Source: Rhodocyclaceae bacterium
GTDB taxonomy: Bacteria > Pseudomonadota > Gammaproteobacteria > Burkholderiales > Rhodocyclaceae
DNA length: 64,000 nt
Direction: 5' to 3'
Assembly (NCBI GenBank): GCA_019455325.1
Contig: JACFMQ010000012.1
Coordinates: 33,031-97,030, forward strand
Of this stretch, positions 27,331-36,011 are shown piece after piece. A program made the position numbers and the translations under genes. The number at the start of each line of letters is the position of its first letter. The first letter of the stretch is position 1. The notes under the pieces were generated by a model that saw only the letters and a program-made list of their open reading frames with translations, searched no databases and was not told where the DNA came from.

Positions 27331-28842
27331 GTGGGGTACGAACTGATAGCGGCGGTGGATCTGGGGTCGAACAGCTTCCGGTTGCAGGTCGGGCGCGTGC
27401 TCGACGACCAGATTTACCCGCTCGACGCGATCAAGGAGCCGGTGCGCCTGGCCTCCGGCCTGACCGCCGGCAAATACCTCGACCAGACCTCGCAGCAGCG
27501 CGCGCTGCAGGCCCTTTCGCGCTTCGGCGAGCGCCTGCGCGGCTTCGCCCCGGAGGCGGTGCGGGCGGTGGCGACGAACGCGCTGCGCGTGGCGAAGAAC
27601 GCGATGGACTTCCTGCCGCTGGCCGAACGCGCCCTCGGCTTTCCCATCGAGATCATCGCCGGCCGCGAGGAGGCGCGCCTGATCTACCTTGGCGCCATCC
27701 ACTCGCTGCCGCCGGCGCAGCACAAGCGGCTGGTCGTCGACATCGGCGGCGGTTCGACCGAATTCATCATCGGCCGCCGCATCGAGCCGCAGTTGATGGA
27801 GTCGCTGTTCATGGGCTGCGTCAGCTACACGCTGCGCTTCTTTCCCGACGGCCGCATCGACCGCCGGCGGCTGCGCGAGGCGAAGATGGCCGCGGCCAGC
27901 GAAATCCAGCACATCGCCCACGAATACCGCCGGCACGGCTGGCGCGAGGCGGTCGGCTCGTCCGGCACGGCGCGAGCGATCGCCGACCTGCTCGAACTGA
28001 ACCGGCTGAACCCGGGCGGCGTCGCCGGCCTGACGCGCGACGGGCTGGAACACCTGCAGTCGCTGCTGCTCAAGGCCGGCTCGGTGCCCGATCTCGGCCT
28101 CGCCGGCCTGCGCGCCGACCGCATTCCGGTGCTGCCGGGCGGCATCGCCATCATGAGCGCGGTCTTCGACGAACTCGACCTGGCGCACATGACCTATTCC
28201 GACGGCGCCCTGCGCCTGGGCGTGCTCTACGACCTGCTCGGCCGTTTCCACCACCACGACATGCGCGACGTCACCGTCGCCCAGTTCATGCGCCGCTACC
28301 AGGTCGACGCGCGCCAGGCGGAGCGCGTCGAGCGCACGGCGCTGCGCTTGCTGGCGCAGATCGACGGCCCGCCGGCGACGCCGGAGCAGGAGGCCGACGC
28401 CAGCTTCCTCGGCTGGGCGGCGAAGCTGCACGAGGTCGGCATTTCCGTGGCGCACAGCGGCTACCACAAGCACGGCGCCTACATCCTGACCTTCGCCGAC
28501 ATGCCCGGCTTCTCGAAGAAGGACCAGGCGCGGCTGGCGCTGCTCGTCTTCGGCCACCGCGGCAAGCTCGACAAGATCACCGGCCTGCCGTCCGGCGACG
28601 GCAACTGGCGCCTGCTGCTCGCGCTGCGTCTCGCCGCCGTCCTGCACCGCTCGCGCGACGGCGTGCCGCTGCCGGCCTGCCGCGTGCGCGCGCAGGGCGA
28701 GGGCTTCGTCCTCGAACTGCAGAGCGACTGGCTGGCGGCGCATCCGCTGACCGCCGTCGCGCTCGACGAGGAAATCACCGCCTGGGCGCGCGTCGACAAG
28801 CCGCTGCGCATCAAGCAGCGCAACTTCAAGGCGGACGGCTGA
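27331..28842 (+). CDS. ppx: Exopolyphosphatase (Ppx/GppA family)
   Basis: A 503-residue enzyme releasing phosphate from polyphosphate ends, or pppGpp pentaphosphatase. The ASKHA phosphate-binding loops are DLGSNSFRL near residue 10 and VDIGGGSTEFI near residue 138. A C-terminal HD-like helical domain follows. The GTG at 27331 is chosen because the extended -10 lies upstream, GGGGG precedes it and the family N-terminus starts here; the frame stays open further upstream without homology. Divergent from ppk1 and immediately followed by the Mla-type operon. Confidence 0.92.
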   Translation: MGYELIAAVDLGSNSFRLQVGRVLDDQIYPLDAIKEPVRLASGLTAGKYLDQTSQQRALQALSRFGERLRGFAPEAVRAVATNALRVAKNAMDFLPLAERALGFPIEIIAGREEARLIYLGAIHSLPPAQHKRLVVDIGGGSTEFIIGRRIEPQLMESLFMGCVSYTLRFFPDGRIDRRRLREAKMAAASEIQHIAHEYRRHGWREAVGSSGTARAIADLLELNRLNPGGVAGLTRDGLEHLQSLLLKAGSVPDLGLAGLRADRIPVLPGGIAIMSAVFDELDLAHMTYSDGALRLGVLYDLLGRFHHHDMRDVTVAQFMRRYQVDARQAERVERTALRLLAQIDGPPATPEQEADASFLGWAAKLHEVGISVAHSGYHKHGAYILTFADMPGFSKKDQARLALLVFGHRGKLDKITGLPSGDGNWRLLLALRLAAVLHRSRDGVPLPACRVRAQGEGFVLELQSDWLAAHPLTAVALDEEITAWARVDKPLRIKQRNFKADG

Positions 28843-28843
28843 C

Positions 28844-29959
28844 GTGCTGCCGCCGGCTGCGATCTCCTGCGAGGCGCGCGACGGGCGGCAGATCGTCCGC
28901 CTGAGCGGACACTGGACGCTGGCCGCGCTGCCGCCGTCGCCGGCCGCGCTCGAAGCGCAGTTGCGCGGGTTGGCCGACGCGGCGGCGAGCTGGGACCTGT
29001 CGCAGGTGGGGCGCCTGGACAGCGCCGGCGCGCTGCTGCTGTGGCGCGCCTGGGGGCGGCGCTGGCCGGCGGCGGCGGAGATCCCGGAAGCGCACCGCCG
29101 CGTGCTGATGCGCGCCGAATCGGTGCCGGCGCCGCCGCCGGCGCGCGCCGGCGGCGGGCGGCACCCGCTGCTGGCGGCCGGCCGCCTCGCGCTCTTGGCC
29201 GGCGGCCACCTGCGCGACCTTGTGGCGCTCGCCGGGCAGCTCGTGCTCGACCTCCTCTGGCTCTTCGCCAACCCCCGGCAGGCACCGCTGCGCGAGTTCT
29301 CCGCCACCCTCTACAAGAGCGGCGCCATGGCCTTGCCGGTGACGGCGCTGGTCGGCTTCCTCATCGGCGTCGTCGTCTCCTATCTTTCCTCGCTGCAGCT
29401 CAGCCTCTTCGGCGCCGAGGCGTTCATCGTCAACATCCTCGGCATGAGCATCATCCGCGAGCTCGGGCCGGTGCTGGTGGCCGTGCTCGTCGCTGGCCGC
29501 TCCGGCTCGGCGATGACCGCGCAGATCGGCGTCATGCGCGTCACCGAGGAGATCGACGCGCTGGCGACGATGGGCGTCTCGCGCTCGCTGCGCCTGGTGC
29601 TGCCGAAGGTGGCGGCGCTGGCGCTGGCCATGCCGCTGCTCGTCGTCTGGTGCTCGGCGGCCGGCGTCTTCGGCGGCCTGGTCGCCGCCAACCTGCAGCT
29701 CGACCTCTCCTGGGGCTTCTTCATCGAGGCCCTGCCGCGCGCGGTGCCGCTGCCCAACCTCTGGATCGGGCTGGCCAAGGGCTTCGTCTTCGGCCTCCTG
29801 ATCGGCCTCGTCGCCTGCCACTTCGGCCTGCGCGTGAAGCCGAACACGGAGAGCCTGTCGACGATGACGACGAGCGCGGTGGTCAGCTCGATCACCATCG
29901 TCATCCTCGCCGACGCGGTCTTCGCCATCCTCACGCGCAACGTGGGGCTGCCGCTGTGA
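28844..29959 (+). CDS. mlaE: MlaE-type lipid ABC transporter permease with fused STAS domain
   Basis: A 371-residue inner-membrane permease. Residues about 1-95 form a STAS-like domain (WDLSQVGRLDSAGALLL), the role played by separate MlaB in E. coli. The MlaE domain follows with ATLYKSGAMALPVTAL, the EQ-loop-like IRELGPVLVAVLVAGRSGSAM and EIDALATMGV. With the next genes it should move phospholipids between the inner and outer membranes. It starts with GTG one base after the ppx stop, and its end overlaps mlaF (GTGA). Confidence 0.88.
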   Translation: MLPPAAISCEARDGRQIVRLSGHWTLAALPPSPAALEAQLRGLADAAASWDLSQVGRLDSAGALLLWRAWGRRWPAAAEIPEAHRRVLMRAESVPAPPPARAGGGRHPLLAAGRLALLAGGHLRDLVALAGQLVLDLLWLFANPRQAPLREFSATLYKSGAMALPVTALVGFLIGVVVSYLSSLQLSLFGAEAFIVNILGMSIIRELGPVLVAVLVAGRSGSAMTAQIGVMRVTEEIDALATMGVSRSLRLVLPKVAALALAMPLLVVWCSAAGVFGGLVAANLQLDLSWGFFIEALPRAVPLPNLWIGLAKGFVFGLLIGLVACHFGLRVKPNTESLSTMTTSAVVSSITIVILADAVFAILTRNVGLPL

Positions 29960-30711
29960 ACGAGCCGGTCATCGACGTCCGCGGCGTGTGGACGCGCTTC
30001 GGCGAGACCGTGGTGCACGAGGACATCAGCCTCGCCGTCGAGCGCGGCGAGATGCTCGGCCTGGTCGGCGGCTCGGGCAGCGGCAAGACCACGCTCTTGC
30101 GCGAGGTGGTCGGCCTGCTGCGGCCGAGCCGCGGCGAGGTGCGGCTGTTCGGCCGGCCGATCCTCGACCCGGACCCGGACGTGCGGCGCGAGGTGCGCCG
30201 CCGCTTCGGCATGCTCTTCCAGCAGGGGGCGTTGTTCTCGGCGCTGTCGGTCTTCGACAACATCGCCTTTCCGCTGCGCGAGCTGAAGCGGCTGGACGAG
30301 CCGCTGATCCGCGACCTCGTGCTGATGAAGATGGCGATGGTCGAGCTCGCCCCGGAGATGGCCGGGCTGATGCCGGCCGAGCTGTCCGGCGGCATGGTCA
30401 AGCGCGTGGCGCTGGCCCGGGCGCTGGCGCTCGAACCGGAACTGCTGGTGCTCGACGAGCCGACCGCCGGTCTCGACCCGGACCGCAGCGAAAATTTCGT
30501 AAAATTGATCCGTACGCTGCAGCGCGAACTCGATTTCACCGTCATCATGGTCACCCACGACCTGGCGACGCTGGCCGGTCTGGCCAGCCGCGTGGCGGCG
30601 CTGTCGGAGCGGCGCCTGGTGGCGCACGGAACCCTTGAGGAGGTCATGGCGGTGGATCATCCCTTCGTCCGCAGTTTCTTCGCCAGCCTGCGCCGGCCGG
30701 CGGGGGCCTGA
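29956..30711 (+). CDS. mlaF: MlaF-type lipid transport ATPase
   Basis: A 251-residue ABC ATPase. Walker A is GGSGSGKTT, the Q-loop is MLFQQGALFSALSVFDN (typical of MlaF), the signature is LSGGMVKRVALARA, Walker B is LLVLDEPTAGLDP and the switch His is in VTHD. GTG start at 29956 overlaps the mlaE stop by four bases. It supplies energy for the MlaE/MlaD complex encoded on either side. Confidence 0.92.
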   Translation: MNEPVIDVRGVWTRFGETVVHEDISLAVERGEMLGLVGGSGSGKTTLLREVVGLLRPSRGEVRLFGRPILDPDPDVRREVRRRFGMLFQQGALFSALSVFDNIAFPLRELKRLDEPLIRDLVLMKMAMVELAPEMAGLMPAELSGGMVKRVALARALALEPELLVLDEPTAGLDPDRSENFVKLIRTLQRELDFTVIMVTHDLATLAGLASRVAALSERRLVAHGTLEEVMAVDHPFVRSFFASLRRPAGA

Positions 30712-30713
30712 AC

Positions 30714-31640
30714 ATGGAAAACCGCGCGCACGCGCTGGTCGCCGGCCTGTTCACGCTGTTCCTGCTGGCGGCGGCGGTGGCCGCCGTCCTGTGGTTCGGC
30801 GGCAAGCGGGAGGCGACCCTCGACTACCTGGTGGTGACGCAGCAGAACGTCTCCGGCCTCAACCAGCAGGGGCAGGTCCGCTACCGCGGCATCCGCGTCG
30901 GCCGCATCGAGTCGATCCGCCTCGACCCGCGGAGCACGCGCGACATCCTCATCCGCATCAGCATCGCCCGCGACGTGCCGGTGACGCGCGCCACCGTCGC
31001 CCGCCTCGGCTACCAGGGAGTGACCGGCATCGCCTTCGTGTCGCTCGACGACGACGGCAGCGATCCGACGCTGCTCGCGCGCAGCGACGGTCCGCCGCGC
31101 ATTCCGATGCTGCCCTCGCTGATGCAGGAGCTGTCCGAGTCGGGCAGCGCCACGCTGCGCCAGGCGCAGCGCCTGCTCGCCTCGGCCAACGAACTGCTGA
31201 ACCCGGAGAACCGCGCGCGCATCGGGCGCACGCTGGCCAACCTGGAAAGCGGCAGCGCCGGCCTGAACGCAACGCTGGCCGAGGCGCGCGCACTGCTCGC
31301 CGACCCGCGCGTCAAGCGCCTCGGGCCGGCCATCGCCAAGATCGACGACGCCGCCGACAGCGCCCGGCAACTGCTCGGCGACGCGCGCGTGCTGGTGCCG
31401 CGCCTGGTGGCGCTGACCGAGCGGCTCGACCGGATGATCGGCGAGAGCAACGGCGCCGGCGTCGCCGCCGCCAGCGTCCGCCTGCAGGAACTCGGCCGCG
31501 AGCTGACGCTGACCTCGCGGCAACTGACGCACACGCTGCAGATGCTCGAAGACGCCCCGCAAAGCCTCCTCTTCGGCCCGCCGCCGCCGGCCCCCGGCCC
31601 CGGCGAGGCCGGCTTCGTTCCTCCCCCGTCGAAACCATGA
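30714..31640 (+). CDS. mlaD: MlaD-type MCE protein
   Basis: A 308-residue protein anchored by one N-terminal helix (residues about 7-29). One MCE domain (about 38-115, with GQVRYRGIRVGRIESI) forms the hexameric lipid-binding ring in the periplasm. A long, mainly helical tail follows and ends in a proline-rich stretch. It is longer than E. coli MlaD (183 residues) and closer to single-MCE proteins of PqiB-like or plant-TGD2-like layout. Its stop overlaps the next start as ATGA. Confidence 0.88.
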   Translation: MENRAHALVAGLFTLFLLAAAVAAVLWFGGKREATLDYLVVTQQNVSGLNQQGQVRYRGIRVGRIESIRLDPRSTRDILIRISIARDVPVTRATVARLGYQGVTGIAFVSLDDDGSDPTLLARSDGPPRIPMLPSLMQELSESGSATLRQAQRLLASANELLNPENRARIGRTLANLESGSAGLNATLAEARALLADPRVKRLGPAIAKIDDAADSARQLLGDARVLVPRLVALTERLDRMIGESNGAGVAAASVRLQELGRELTLTSRQLTHTLQMLEDAPQSLLFGPPPPAPGPGEAGFVPPPSKP

Positions 31641-32215
31641 ACGCCAAAATCCTGCTCGCCGTCGTCGCCGCCTTCCTCGTCGCCGCCTGCGCCGGCGCTG
31701 GCCGCAGCCGCGCCGACCTGGCCATCTACGATCTCGGGCCGGCGCTCCTGCCGTCGTCGCCCGGCCCGTCCGGCGTCGCCGTCGAGGTCCGCCTGCCGGT
31801 CTGGCTCGACGGCCTGGCGATGAATTACCGGCTGAACTACGCCGACCCGCTGCGCGTGCACGGCTACGCCCAGGCGCGCTGGGCGGCGTCGCCGGTGCAG
31901 TTGCTGCAGCAGCGGCTGCGCCAGCAACTGGCGCTGGCGGCGACGGTGGCGCCGTGCACGCTGCGCGTCGAACTCGACGATTTCAGCCAGTCCTTTGCCT
32001 CGCCGGCGGCGAGCGCGGCCGTGCTGCGCGGCGAGGCGCTGCTGCTCGGCAAGGGGCTGGCGCCGCAGGCGCGCCTGCCGGTGCAAATCGACGTACCGGC
32101 GGCGAGCGCCGACGCTGCCGGCGGCGCCGCCGCGCTCGCCGCCGGCGCTGACCGGCTGGCCGCGGCGCTCGCCGGCTGGCTTCGGGATCAGGATCTGGCC
32201 GCGTGCCGCAGTTGA
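31637..32215 (+). CDS. ABC-transporter-associated lipoprotein (PqiC/ABC_trans_aux type)
   Basis: A 192-residue lipoprotein with signal MNAKILLAVVAAFLVAAC, giving lipidated Cys18 after VAA. The body has the pattern of the ABC-type transport auxiliary lipoproteins found with MCE operons (YDLGPALLP, then VEVRLPVWLDGLAMNYRL). It is probably on the inner leaflet of the outer membrane, completing a trans-envelope route. No MlaA- or MlaC-like gene follows, so this lipoprotein may take that role. Coupled to mlaD by a four-base overlap. Confidence 0.8.
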   Translation: MNAKILLAVVAAFLVAACAGAGRSRADLAIYDLGPALLPSSPGPSGVAVEVRLPVWLDGLAMNYRLNYADPLRVHGYAQARWAASPVQLLQQRLRQQLALAATVAPCTLRVELDDFSQSFASPAASAAVLRGEALLLGKGLAPQARLPVQIDVPAASADAAGGAAALAAGADRLAAALAGWLRDQDLAACRS

Positions 32216-32233
32216 ACGAAAGGGAGGAAAAGC

Positions 32234-33022
32234 ATGGAAGATCAGGAACAGGTGCTGCTGCGCGAGGACCGCGCCGACGGCGTGACGGTGCTGACGCTGA
32301 ACCGGCCGGCGCAGTTCAACTCGCTGTCGCTGGCAGTGCTCGGCGCGCTGCAGTCGGCGCTCGACGACATCGCCGGTGACGCGGCGGTCCGCGTCGTGGT
32401 CATCGCCGGCGCCGGCAAGGCCTTCTGCGCCGGGCACGACCTGCGCGAGATGCGCGCCAATACGGAAAAGGCCTTCATGCAGAAGCTGTTCAAGGCCATG
32501 GCGAAGGTGTGCACGACGCTGCAGCGCCTGCCGCAGCCGGTGATCGCGCGCGTGCACGGCGTCGCCACGGCGGCCGGCTGCCAACTGGTCGCCGCCTGCG
32601 ACCTGGCGGTGGCGGCGGACGTCGCGCGCTTCGGCACCTCCGGCATCAACGTCGGTCTTTTCTGCACTTCGCCGGGCGTCGCGCTGTCGCGCAACGTCGG
32701 CCGCAAGGCGGCGCTCGAAATGCTGCTCACCGGCGGCCTGATCGACGCGCCGACGGCGCTGCGGCAGGGGCTGGTCAATCGCGTGGTGCCGGCCGAGCGG
32801 CTCGACGAGGAGGTGGCGGCGCTGGCGGCGACGATCGTCGCCAAGTCGCCGCTCGCCGTCGGCATGGGCAAGCGCGCCTTCTACGAACAGTTGGAGATGG
32901 GCGTCGAGGCCGCCTACCAGCTCGCCGGCGAGACCATGGCCTGCAACATGATGAGCGCCGACGCGGCCGAGGGCATCGACGCGTTCACCGAGAAGCGTCC
33001 GCCGACCTGGACCGGGAAGTAG
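32234..33022 (+). CDS. Crotonase-family protein, ECHDC3-like, lacking both catalytic glutamates
   Basis: A 262-residue crotonase with the oxyanion hole in FCAGHDLREM. The two glutamates used by enoyl-CoA hydratase are replaced. The first position is in ATAAGCQLVAACDLAVA (Gln instead of Glu); the second region reads FGTSGINVGLFCTSPGVALSR. This pattern and the C-terminal AFTEKRPPTW match the ECHDC3 branch, whose reaction is not firmly known, so hydratase activity is doubtful. AGGGAGG lies upstream of the ATG. It follows the Mla-type operon by 18 bases and overlaps the convergent DUF454 gene by 38 bases. Confidence 0.85.
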   Translation: MEDQEQVLLREDRADGVTVLTLNRPAQFNSLSLAVLGALQSALDDIAGDAAVRVVVIAGAGKAFCAGHDLREMRANTEKAFMQKLFKAMAKVCTTLQRLPQPVIARVHGVATAAGCQLVAACDLAVAADVARFGTSGINVGLFCTSPGVALSRNVGRKAALEMLLTGGLIDAPTALRQGLVNRVVPAERLDEEVAALAATIVAKSPLAVGMGKRAFYEQLEMGVEAAYQLAGETMACNMMSADAAEGIDAFTEKRPPTWTGK

Positions 33023-33482
33023 CGGCGCCGGCCTGCCGCGCCGGATCGTCGCGCGACGGAATGCGCCAGACCCAGGTGCTGGCGCCGATGCCGACGGCGA
33101 CGAGGAAGAGCTGTGCCCACGGATAGTTCGAGACGACCCAGATCGAGACGCAGATCGACAGGCTCATCAGGGCGACGGCGTATTTCTTCGTGCGCAGCGG
33201 CAGGCTGCGGTATTCCTCCCACTCGCGGATCACCGGGCCGAAGCCGGGGTGGGCGAGCAGGCGGCGGTGGAAGCGTTCCGACGCCCTGGCGTAGCAGGCG
33301 GCGGCGAGCAGGATGAACGGCGTCGTCGGCAGCACCGGCAGGAAGACGCCGGCGATGCCGAGAAGCAGCGCGACGGTGCCGGCGATCCACAGCAGCCAGC
33401 GTACCAGCGGCGAGGAATGCGGGCGGTACGTGGACGGCGCGTCGGTTTTCGGGGCGGGGGAGGGCGGCGCAGGTTCGTTCAT
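32985..33482 (-). CDS. DUF454 (YbaN) family membrane protein
   Basis: A 165-residue protein with a proline-rich N-terminal tail. The family core GIAGVFLPVLPTTPFILLAAACYARAS spans two helices, a basic loop REWEEYRSLPLRTKKYAV follows, and there are two more helices. The function of DUF454 is unknown. The last 12 codons are antisense to the crotonase gene end. It is downstream of, and on the same strand as, the TetR regulator (gap 12 bases), so it is probably co-transcribed with it. Confidence 0.8.
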   Translation of the reverse strand: MNEPAPPSPAPKTDAPSTYRPHSSPLVRWLLWIAGTVALLLGIAGVFLPVLPTTPFILLAAACYARASERFHRRLLAHPGFGPVIREWEEYRSLPLRTKKYAVALMSLSICVSIWVVSNYPWAQLFLVAVGIGASTWVWRIPSRDDPARQAGAATSRSRSADASR

Positions 33483-33494
33483 CGTGCCGGTATT

Positions 33495-34067
33495 TTACCG
33501 GCCGGTGATGCGTTCTGCGATCCAGCGCTTGAATTCGGCGATTTTCGGCTGGCTGCGGTCGTAGGCCATCAGGCTGTGGCCGAAGACGTAGGCGAAGACG
33601 AGGATGCTGCGCGCGCGCGCCTCGTCGTCGGGGAAACCGAGCTGGACGAAGAGCCGGCGCGTGCATTCGAGACGGTAGGTGTCGACTTCCTCGACCACCG
33701 CGTTCACCTTCGCATCGTGGCGCGCCCAGTCGCGCACCGCCAGTTCGATCGAGATTCCCTTGCGGTTGCGCACCGCGCTGTAGACGTCGATGACGTGGTG
33801 AATCTGCTCCAGCTCCCTGCCCGGCGCCACGGTCGTCTGCTTCTCGATGTCGCGCAGCCGACCCTCCTTCCAGACCTCGACGACGGCCTCGAGCAGATCC
33901 TGGCGGTCCTTGAAATGCCAATAGAAGCTGCCCTTGGTGACGCCGAAGTTCTTGGCGAGCACCTCGACGCGCAGGCCGGCGACGCCCTGTTCGGCGAGCA
34001 CGTCGATGGCGCCCTCGATCCAGTCGTTGCGGTCGAGTTGAGTGCGGTTCGGTCGTTCCCTGTTCAT
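33495..34067 (-). CDS. TetR-family regulator of acyl-CoA/fatty acid oxidation genes (inferred)
   Basis: A 190-residue repressor-type protein. The N-terminal TetR helix-turn-helix covers residues about 10-58 (AIDVLAEQGVAGLRVEVLAK, then FGVTKGSFYWHFKDRQDLLEA); the rest is the ligand-binding helical bundle. It is divergent from etfBA. The gap holds two CCATAC-N6-GTATGG-type sites, and a third precedes ETF-QO, which makes it the likely regulator of this acyl-CoA region. Function and position resemble FadP-type regulators predicted in betaproteobacteria; that identity is an inference. The start at 34065-34067 begins the homology; its ribosome site is weak. Confidence 0.82.
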   Translation of the reverse strand: MNRERPNRTQLDRNDWIEGAIDVLAEQGVAGLRVEVLAKNFGVTKGSFYWHFKDRQDLLEAVVEVWKEGRLRDIEKQTTVAPGRELEQIHHVIDVYSAVRNRKGISIELAVRDWARHDAKVNAVVEEVDTYRLECTRRLFVQLGFPDDEARARSILVFAYVFGHSLMAYDRSQPKIAEFKRWIAERITGR

Positions 34068-34126
34068 CTCGTGTCGGCGTGGTTTCCGGTCGGTGGGTTC
34101 GGTGCGCCTTTGCTGTCGGCGCGGGC

Positions 34127-34183
34127 TTGACAGCGATTTTTCCATACGCTACGGTACGCACCGCTCCATACCGTAGAGTATGG
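34127..34183 (+). promoter_or_regulatory. etfBA promoter overlapped by two TetR-type operators
   Basis: TTGACA at 34127-34132 and TACGGT at 34150-34155 (17-base spacer) form a plausible sigma70 promoter towards etfB. Overlapping it are a tandem pair of dyads: CCATAC-N6-GTACGC at 34142-34159 (imperfect) and CCATAC-N6-GTATGG at 34166-34183 (perfect palindrome), centres 24 bases apart. Together they also form a 15-base inverted repeat with one mismatch. Protein bound here would cover the -10 and block etfB transcription and possibly its own. Confidence 0.7.
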
Positions 34184-34305
34184 CTTATTGTCGGGCGCCC
34201 GGAAGGCGATGTCAAACGACGTCGCGGCCGGCGTGACATAATCGTCGCGTCGTCCGACGGCCGCGGTCGTATTGTCCGGATGACCACAACTGAAGGAGAA
34301 CAACC

Positions 34306-35055
34306 TTGAAGATACTCGTATCCGTGAAACGGGTGGTGGACTACAACGTAAAGGTACGCGTGAAGAGCGACGGAAGCGGCGTGGACATCGCGAACGTGAA
34401 GATGTCGATGAACCCGTTCGACGAAATTGCCGTCGAAGAAGCGGTGCGGCTGAAGGAAGCGGGCGTGGCCACGGAAGTGGTGGCGGTGTCGGCGGGTGTC
34501 GCCGGCTGCCAGGAAACGCTGCGCACGGCGATGGCGATCGGCGCGGACCGGGGCATCCTGGTCGAGACGGATGCCGAACTGCAGCCGCTGGCCGTGGCCA
34601 AGCTGCTCAAGGCGCTGGTCGAGCGGGAGCAGCCGCAGGCGGTGATCCTCGGCAAGCAGGCGATCGACGACGACGCCAACCAGACCGGCCAGATGCTGGC
34701 GGCGCTGCTCGGCTGGCCGCAGGCCACGTTCGCCTCCAAGGTCGTGCTGGCCGACGGCCGGGCGACGGTGACGCGCGAGATCGACGGCGGCCTGGAAACG
34801 CTGTCGCTGCCCCTGCCGGCGGTGATCACCACCGACCTGCGGCTGAACGAACCGCGCTACGCGACGCTGCCGAACATCATGAAGGCAAAGAAAAAGCCGC
34901 TGGACACGGTAAAACCGGAAGACCTGGGCGTAGACGTCGCACCGCGGCTGAAGACGCTGAAAGTATCGGAGCCGGCGAAGCGGCAGGCCGGCGTGAAGGT
35001 GGCGGACGTCGCCGACCTGGTGGCGAAACTGAAGAACGAAGCGAAGGTGATCTGA
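34306..35055 (+). CDS. etfB: Electron transfer flavoprotein, beta subunit
   Basis: A 249-residue subunit ([16 protein letters not shown]) with the AMP-binding site region of EtfB ([30 protein letters not shown]). ETF takes electrons from acyl-CoA and related dehydrogenases and passes them to ETF-ubiquinone oxidoreductase, encoded at 38589-40235. GGAG occurs about nine bases before the ATG. It is followed after two bases by etfA; promoter and operators lie at 34127-34183. Confidence 0.96.
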   Translation: MKILVSVKRVVDYNVKVRVKSDGSGVDIANVKMSMNPFDEIAVEEAVRLKEAGVATEVVAVSAGVAGCQETLRTAMAIGADRGILVETDAELQPLAVAKLLKALVEREQPQAVILGKQAIDDDANQTGQMLAALLGWPQATFASKVVLADGRATVTREIDGGLETLSLPLPAVITTDLRLNEPRYATLPNIMKAKKKPLDTVKPEDLGVDVAPRLKTLKVSEPAKRQAGVKVADVADLVAKLKNEAKVI

Positions 35056-35057
35056 TC

Positions 35058-35987
35058 ATGGGCATACTCGTCATAGCCGAACACGACAACGACACCCTGA
35101 AGCCTGCGACGCTGAACGCCGTCACGGCGGCGGCCAAGCTCGGCGGCGACATCCACGTACTGGTGGCCGGCAGCGGCTGCGCGGGCGCGGCGGCCGCGGC
35201 GGCAAAGGTCGCCGGGGTGGCGAAGGTCAAGGTCGCGGACGCGGCGCACTACGCCGACCAGACGGCGGAGAACCTGGCGGCGCTGATCGTCGCCCACGTA
35301 GCCGGCTACAGCCACGTCGTCGCCCCGGCGACGACCGGCGGCAAGAACTTCATGCCGCGGGTGGCGGCGCTGCTGGACGTGGCGCAGATCTCGGACATCG
35401 TCGGCGTGGAGTCGGCGGACACGTTCGTCCGGCCGATCTACGCCGGCAACGTGCTGGCGACGGTGCAGTCGTCGGACGCGGTAAAGGTGCTCACGGTGCG
35501 GACGACGGCCTTCGAGGCCGCGGGCGAGGGCGGTTCGGCCGCCGTCGAGTCGATCGCGGCGACGGCGGACGCCGGCAAGAGCCAACTGGTCGGCCGCGAA
35601 CTGACGAAGTCGGCGCGTCCGGAACTGACGGCGGCGAAGATCATCGTCTCGGGCGGCCGCGGAGTGGGCAGCGGCGAGAACTACCAGGCGCTGCTCGAAC
35701 CGCTGGCGGACAAGCTGGGGGCGGCGCTGGGCGCGTCGCGTGCGGCGGTGGACGCGGGGTTCGTGCCGAACGACTACCAGGTGGGCCAGACGGGGAAGAT
35801 CGTCGCGCCGCAGTTGTACATCGCGGTGGGGATCTCGGGGGCGATCCAGCATCTGGCGGGGATGAAGGACGCGAAGGTGATCGTGGCGATCAACAAGGAC
35901 CCGGAGGCGCCGATCTTCCAGGTGGCGGACTACGGCCTGGTCGGCGATCTCTTCGAAATCGTGCCGCAGCTCACCGCGGCGGTCTGA
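35058..35987 (+). CDS. etfA: Electron transfer flavoprotein, alpha subunit
   Basis: A 309-residue subunit ([20 protein letters not shown]) carrying the FAD site in its C-terminal half: [12 protein letters not shown], then [20 protein letters not shown], and [12 protein letters not shown] with [17 protein letters not shown]. It forms the ETF heterodimer with EtfB. The two genes are two bases apart and clearly one transcript. Length is typical. Confidence 0.96.
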   Translation: MGILVIAEHDNDTLKPATLNAVTAAAKLGGDIHVLVAGSGCAGAAAAAAKVAGVAKVKVADAAHYADQTAENLAALIVAHVAGYSHVVAPATTGGKNFMPRVAALLDVAQISDIVGVESADTFVRPIYAGNVLATVQSSDAVKVLTVRTTAFEAAGEGGSAAVESIAATADAGKSQLVGRELTKSARPELTAAKIIVSGGRGVGSGENYQALLEPLADKLGAALGASRAAVDAGFVPNDYQVGQTGKIVAPQLYIAVGISGAIQHLAGMKDAKVIVAINKDPEAPIFQVADYGLVGDLFEIVPQLTAAV

Positions 35988-36011
35988 CGCAGGGCGGAAG
36001 GAAACGGCGCG

